From NCBI GenBank assembly GCA_003151295.1, contig PLXD01000355.1, positions 1-9,378 of the forward strand: DNA of 9,378 nucleotides, given 5' to 3'. Origin of the DNA: Chitinophagaceae bacterium (GTDB lineage: Bacteria > Bacteroidota > Bacteroidia > Chitinophagales > Chitinophagaceae). Made by a program: the position numbers and the translations under genes. Positions 7,712 through 9,378 of the stretch are shown here, one piece after another; position 1 is the stretch's first letter; each line of letters opens with the position of its first letter. The notes beneath the pieces were generated by a model. It was not told the origin of the DNA and did not search any database. It saw only the letters and a program-made list of their open reading frames with translations.

Positions 7712-7859
7712 TTAAGCCATGTATTTTAATATCTCCACCAACAGCTTTGCCGAACAGCTTTGCATTGGCCAAATCTTGTTTATTAGGATAGAAGGGACGG
7801 TCACCCTGCAGCCTGGTTCTTGATGAATTTCCAACGCTGAATTTCAATGGTATAGACAA
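7665..7859 (-). pseudogene. L,D-transpeptidase (YkuD domain) fragment
   Basis: The minus-strand frame ATG 7859 to TGA 7665 gives 64 residues. YPNKQDLANAKLFGKAVGGD followed by IKIHGLRNDQGYIGKF is characteristic of YkuD-domain L,D-transpeptidases, periplasmic enzymes that cross-link peptidoglycan through a Cys. The His-Gly of the conserved IHG motif is present (His at 7719-7721). The downstream Ser/Thr-x-Gly-Cys catalytic motif is absent: the frame leaves homology at about 7690 and stops. Upstream, Val-Gly-Asn-Ser-Ser-Arg-Thr-Arg-Leu-Gln-Gly-Asp-Arg looks like the family's earlier Gly-Asp-x-x-Thr-Pro-Glu-Gly segment joined directly to the YPNKQD segment, so some 25-40 residues seem deleted internally. 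There is no signal peptide. This cannot be an active enzyme; it is a decayed fragment. Confidence 0.6.
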
Positions 7860-8060
7860 GTTCGCCGGTCAGTTAAGGGGCGATGCGGCCAAACAGGTCT
7901 CTGAATCCATCGGCAGGATCCAGCAGGATCGAGAGAGGTCGATGAAACTGTGGTCATGGAAAACTACAGCCAGATAAAAAAAGATATTCTCGAAATCGTC
8001 GAGAACGAAATAGCCCGCATGATGAATGATCCGGGTCTGCAGGAATTGGTGCTCGCCTAA
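7815..8060 (+). pseudogene. unrecognised coding-like remnant in two frames
   Basis: On the plus strand one frame reads FNGIDKFAGQLRGDAAKQVS and on through an amphipathic stretch to TAA at 7975-7977. A second frame, open from 7905 after a TGA, reads VDETVVMENYSQIKKDILEI, then Val-Glu-Asn-Glu-Ile-Ala-Arg, ending at TAA 8058-8060. Both have helix-like, charged, protein-like composition and overlap only in 7905-7977, as expected for one gene broken by a frameshift between about 7905 and 7955. The second frame alone offers an ATG-started 34-residue peptide (7956-8060). The first frame has no ATG before the homology-like part. I do not recognise the family. An antisense reading frame spans 7869-8093 but is less protein-like. 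Confidence 0.3.
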
Positions 8061-8172
8061 GCTAGGCTCCTCGTGGGTATGATTGATTCTCATTAACTAA
8101 ATACCATAATTCTTATATACAGAAAAATATTTAGAAAGCATGAATTTTTTTACTACAATTAAATATAAAAAT

Positions 8173-8202
8173 TAGATTTACAGTCCATGAGCTGAAAATC
8201 TA
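8173..8202. other. hairpin in leader region
   Basis: TAGATTT (8173-8179) pairs with AAATCTA (8196-8202). After one A-A mismatch, CAG (8181-8183) pairs with CTG (8192-8194), closing an 8-nt loop: ten pairs in all. There is no T-tract after it on the plus strand. It lies 128 bp upstream of the micro-ORF start and could be a leader structure or a weak minus-strand element. Confidence 0.35.
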
Positions 8203-8233
8203 CACTTACAATACCCATTTAAGATCATTACCC

Positions 8234-8248
8234 ATCACAATTTGTGAT
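8234..8248. promoter_or_regulatory. 15-bp palindrome, candidate operator
   Basis: ATCACAATTTGTGAT has perfect 7-bp arms around one central base. The arms contain TCACA and TGTGA, the half-sites known from CRP/FNR-type regulators but in reversed order (outward-facing), so a CRP site is not implied. It lies 82 bp upstream of the 43-codon micro-ORF and 195 bp upstream of the AraC-type gene start. A dimeric regulator site, possibly autoregulatory, is an inference from symmetry and position only. Confidence 0.4.
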
Positions 8249-8330
8249 CCTACACCCCGACAACTCATCCCGTTAACGCCAGGCTAGTAGCATAGTAATT
8301 AAAAACCTTAATCTTTTAAACACTTCTCCT

Positions 8331-8462
8331 ATGCAATTAGAAGCAATCCTCCGACTCAACAGGGATGAAATTCGATGTACCCATGAAGCAATGGAGTATA
8401 TCGACAAAAAGTATGCAGATGCATCATCTTTAAAACATTTACTATGCAATATCTTGGAGTGA
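8331..8462 (+). CDS. 43-residue micro-ORF overlapping the AraC-type gene
   Basis: ATG 8331 to TGA 8460-8462 encodes MQLEAILRLNRDEIRCTHEA then MEYIDKKYADASSLKHLLCN and Ile-Leu-Glu. It overlaps the start of the AraC-type gene by 19 bases in another frame. The segment EAMEYIDKKYADASSLKHL looks like the first helix and turn of an AraC-type DNA-binding domain (hydrophobic-x-x-Tyr-Ile-x-x-x-Tyr...Ser-Leu-x-x-Leu), yet the downstream gene carries its own complete copy. Options are a remnant of a second AraC domain, the true N-terminus lost by a one-base deletion near 8440-8460, or a real upstream peptide translationally coupled to the regulator. The codons look coding up to the overlap, while the AraC frame upstream of 8444 does not. 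Confidence 0.45.
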   Translation: MQLEAILRLNRDEIRCTHEAMEYIDKKYADASSLKHLLCNILE

Positions 8463-8827
8463 TTCTGTTCTCACGGGAAGAGATTGAATCAATCGAAAAA
8501 GCTATTCTTTATGTTAAAGAAAACTCTGATAAAAATATAAATGATGATGATCTCTCTCAGCTATTTACCATGGATCATAGGAAAATCAGGGCTGGTTTTA
8601 AGCGAAAGACGGGTTCAACTGTACATCAGTATTTATTGCAAGCTCGTATTGAACGAGGCAAATTATTGTTGGCTGAACCAGGTTATTTAATAAAAAAAAT
8701 AGCCAAAGTAATTGGATTTCGCAATCAAAGTCATTTTGGGAAAATATTTAAGAAATTAACTGGTTTAACACCTCATCAATACCGGTTTGAACAGACCACC
8801 TATATGGATTCTTTTAGTATATCTTAA
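8444..8827 (+). CDS. AraC/XylS-type transcriptional regulator, DNA-binding domain only
   Basis: A 127-residue protein made almost entirely of an AraC-type double helix-turn-helix domain. The first HTH is at about 31-52 (DDDLSQLFTMDHRKIRAGFK), the linker helix at 60-76 (VHQYLLQARIERGKLLL), and the second HTH at 82-105 with the signature IAKVIGFRNQSHFGKIFKKL followed by TGLTPHQYR. It acts as a cytoplasmic DNA-binding protein. No effector or dimerisation domain is present, as in other short single-domain members common in Bacteroidota, so ligand sensing is not visible. Targets are unknown; the palindrome at 8234-8248 is a possible site. The ATG at 8444 lies inside the preceding 43-codon ORF; upstream codons in this frame do not look coding. 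The codons are A/T-rich, unlike the GC-richer oxidoreductase, DUF4836-like and glycosyltransferase genes, which hints at acquisition. Confidence 0.85.
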   Translation: MQYLGVILFSREEIESIEKAILYVKENSDKNINDDDLSQLFTMDHRKIRAGFKRKTGSTVHQYLLQARIERGKLLLAEPGYLIKKIAKVIGFRNQSHFGKIFKKLTGLTPHQYRFEQTTYMDSFSIS

Positions 8828-8865
8828 TGCAAACAACAACTAAAATGAACTAAATAGGCCATCAA

Positions 8866-8991
8866 TTGATTTTTTTAGAAGAAGGTCTTAGCCATACCTT
8901 GCTTATACGTTTTGAGAGAGAGCAGTTTGTTTTGCCAGATCAATTTACGGATTTAAAAATAGGTCAAGTCACGGTTCTTAGCAATCCCTGA
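8866..8991 (+). pseudogene. unrecognised 41-codon coding-like fragment
   Basis: An open frame that follows a TAA and has no ATG reads, from TTG 8866, LIFLEEGLSHTLLIRFEREQ then FVLPDQFTDLKIGQVTVLSN and Pro before TGA 8989-8991. The alternating strands with a Leu-Pro-Asp turn and a terminal Val-Leu-Ser-Asn-Pro loosely recall the end of the C-terminal beta-sandwich of alpha-amylase-type glucosidases, too weak to name. Lack of a start suggests the 3' remnant of a gene, or a small gene using TTG. It lies 38 bp after the AraC-type gene and just before the structured-RNA candidate. Confidence 0.25.
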
Positions 8992-8999
8992 TTATATAT

Positions 9000-9104
9000 A
9001 ACCCGGCTGGCGATGGTCGCCTAAACAGATGTACAATGGGTTACACATGAGACATTTTTTAGGGACAGAAAATGTTAGTTTGAGTATCGCCGCCGGGTTT
9101 TTTT
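9000..9104 (+). ncRNA. candidate structured RNA or attenuator ending in a U-tract
   Basis: AACCCGGC (9000-9007) pairs perfectly with GCCGGGTT (9092-9099). Past a single bulged T (9008), GGCGAT (9009-9014) pairs with ATCGCC (9086-9091): 14 pairs closing a 71-nt interior, with seven T at 9098-9104. Inside are a 7-bp hairpin, ACATTTT (9052-9058) with AAAATGT (9069-9075), and a weak 4-bp one (9030-9033 with 9042-9045). GGCGA (9009-9013) can instead pair with TCGCC (9017-9021) in a local hairpin with a 3-nt loop, which would break the inner part of the long stem. A long stem plus U-tract and a competing hairpin are the layout of a transcription attenuator, 43 bp before the glycosyltransferase start. 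I match no known RNA family. Terminal repeats of a small mobile element are the main alternative; no target duplication is evident. Confidence 0.4.
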
Positions 9105-9147
9105 CCCTTTCTGTTGTTAAACAATAACCGCTATAAAACTTATTCAT

Positions 9148-9378
9148 ATGCCAGAGATCATTCAACCACCCGAAAGGTCCGACCATTTCGTCGCCGTTTC
9201 GGAAAATGGGAAATCCTCCCTAAAGATCATAAAGACACTCTCCATCATCATTCCCGTGTACAACGAAGAGAAGACAATCGCGGTGATCCTGGATAAGATC
9301 CAACAAGTCCACCTGATCAATGGGATCGAAAAAGAGTTGATCATCATCAACGACTGTTCCAAAGACGCCACAGATGCG
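9148..9378 (+). CDS. family 2 glycosyltransferase, N-terminal part (3' end outside window)
   Basis: An open frame from ATG 9148 to the window end gives 77 residues without a stop. After about 30 polar residues comes [20 protein letters not shown] (residues 32-51), then [15 protein letters not shown] (63-77): the first beta-strand and VYNEE motif, and the second strand with the Asp-x-Ser-x-Asp-x-Thr nucleotide-sugar-binding loop of GT-A, family 2 enzymes. The NDCSKDAT loop is closest in feel to polyprenyl-phosphate (dolichol-phosphate-mannose-synthase-like) transferases, usually cytoplasmic or membrane-associated and feeding glycolipid or polysaccharide synthesis; acceptor and donor cannot be read here. 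The polar extension ahead of the first strand is longer than usual, but the only in-frame ATG after the stop at 9118-9120 is this one. Codon third positions are GC-rich compared with the AraC-type gene just upstream. Confidence 0.85.
   Translation, partial: MPEIIQPPERSDHFVAVSENGKSSLKIIKTLSIIIPVYNEEKTIAVILDKIQQVHLINGIEKELIIINDCSKDATDA

Larger units (their letters stand above)
8061..8330. other. AT-rich intergenic leader before the micro-ORF and AraC-type gene
   Basis: No gene is seen in these 270 bp. The composition drops sharply in GC relative to the remnants before it. It contains an A/T-only inverted repeat (AATTTTT 8143-8149, AAAAATT 8167-8173), the hairpin at 8173-8202 and the palindrome at 8234-8248, listed separately. 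Confidence 0.5.

Noticed and set aside
7869..8093. 74-codon minus-strand frame
   Set aside because: Its aromatic/His-rich translation mirrors the charged helical plus-strand remnant; no family recognised.
9076..9082. TAGTTTG as a -7 promoter box for the glycosyltransferase
   Set aside because: Spacing one base short of TAnnTTTG, no -33 element, and it lies within the RNA candidate.
9000..9099. MITE or insertion element with terminal inverted repeats
   Set aside because: No flanking direct duplication and a T-run directly at the right end; kept only as an alternative to the RNA reading.
1..9378. tRNA, rRNA, CRISPR array, transposase or integrase genes
   Set aside because: None seen: no regularly spaced repeats, no cloverleaf-like T-loop sequence noticed, and no mobile-element protein motif on either strand.

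Overview
The window looks like chromosomal DNA of a Bacteroidota bacterium, most likely near Chitinophagaceae. The reasons are the protein families (DUF4836, a DUF5107-TPR protein, a DUF6965-like small protein, an lmo0937/DUF5670 micro-membrane protein), signal peptides ending in a Phe-Ala/Cys-Gln type junction, and AT-rich translation starts without a clear Shine-Dalgarno. This is inferred from family knowledge; no search was run.

Layout: 1-543 (+) is the C-terminal half of an LLM-class flavin-dependent oxidoreductase, cut by the window edge. It converges on two minus-strand genes for large exported proteins of unknown function: a DUF4836-like protein (609-2204) and a 1039-residue DUF5107 plus TPR protein (2313-5432). 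A GC-rich divergent region with two small hairpins and a doubtful 90-codon minus ORF (5456-5728) separates these from a plus-strand series: a DUF6965-like 84-residue protein (5727-5981), an AI-2E/PerM-type membrane transporter (6093-7157) and a 48-residue lmo0937-type membrane peptide (7385-7531).

7532-8060 is a gene graveyard. On the minus strand an L,D-transpeptidase (YkuD) fragment, missing its catalytic Cys region and probably part of its core, runs directly into what reads as the tail of a SnoaL/NTF2-like protein in another frame. On the plus strand there are two unrecognised coding-like pieces in different frames. From about 8090 to 9147 the DNA is AT-rich. It holds a leader with a 7+3 bp hairpin and a 15-bp palindrome, a 43-codon micro-ORF overlapping a single-domain AraC-type regulator (8444-8827), an orphan 41-codon coding-like fragment (8866-8991), and a structured-RNA candidate (9000-9104) ending in a U-tract. 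From 9148 composition becomes more GC-rich and a family 2 glycosyltransferase begins and runs off the window.

How it fits together: there is no single obvious operon. The two exported minus-strand proteins may be co-transcribed. The AI-2E transporter, lmo0937 peptide and L,D-transpeptidase remnant suggest an envelope or stress neighbourhood that has been rearranged. The observations most worth testing are the RNA element at 9000-9104, which has two mutually exclusive pairings in front of a glycosyltransferase, and the fused remnants at 7604-7859.
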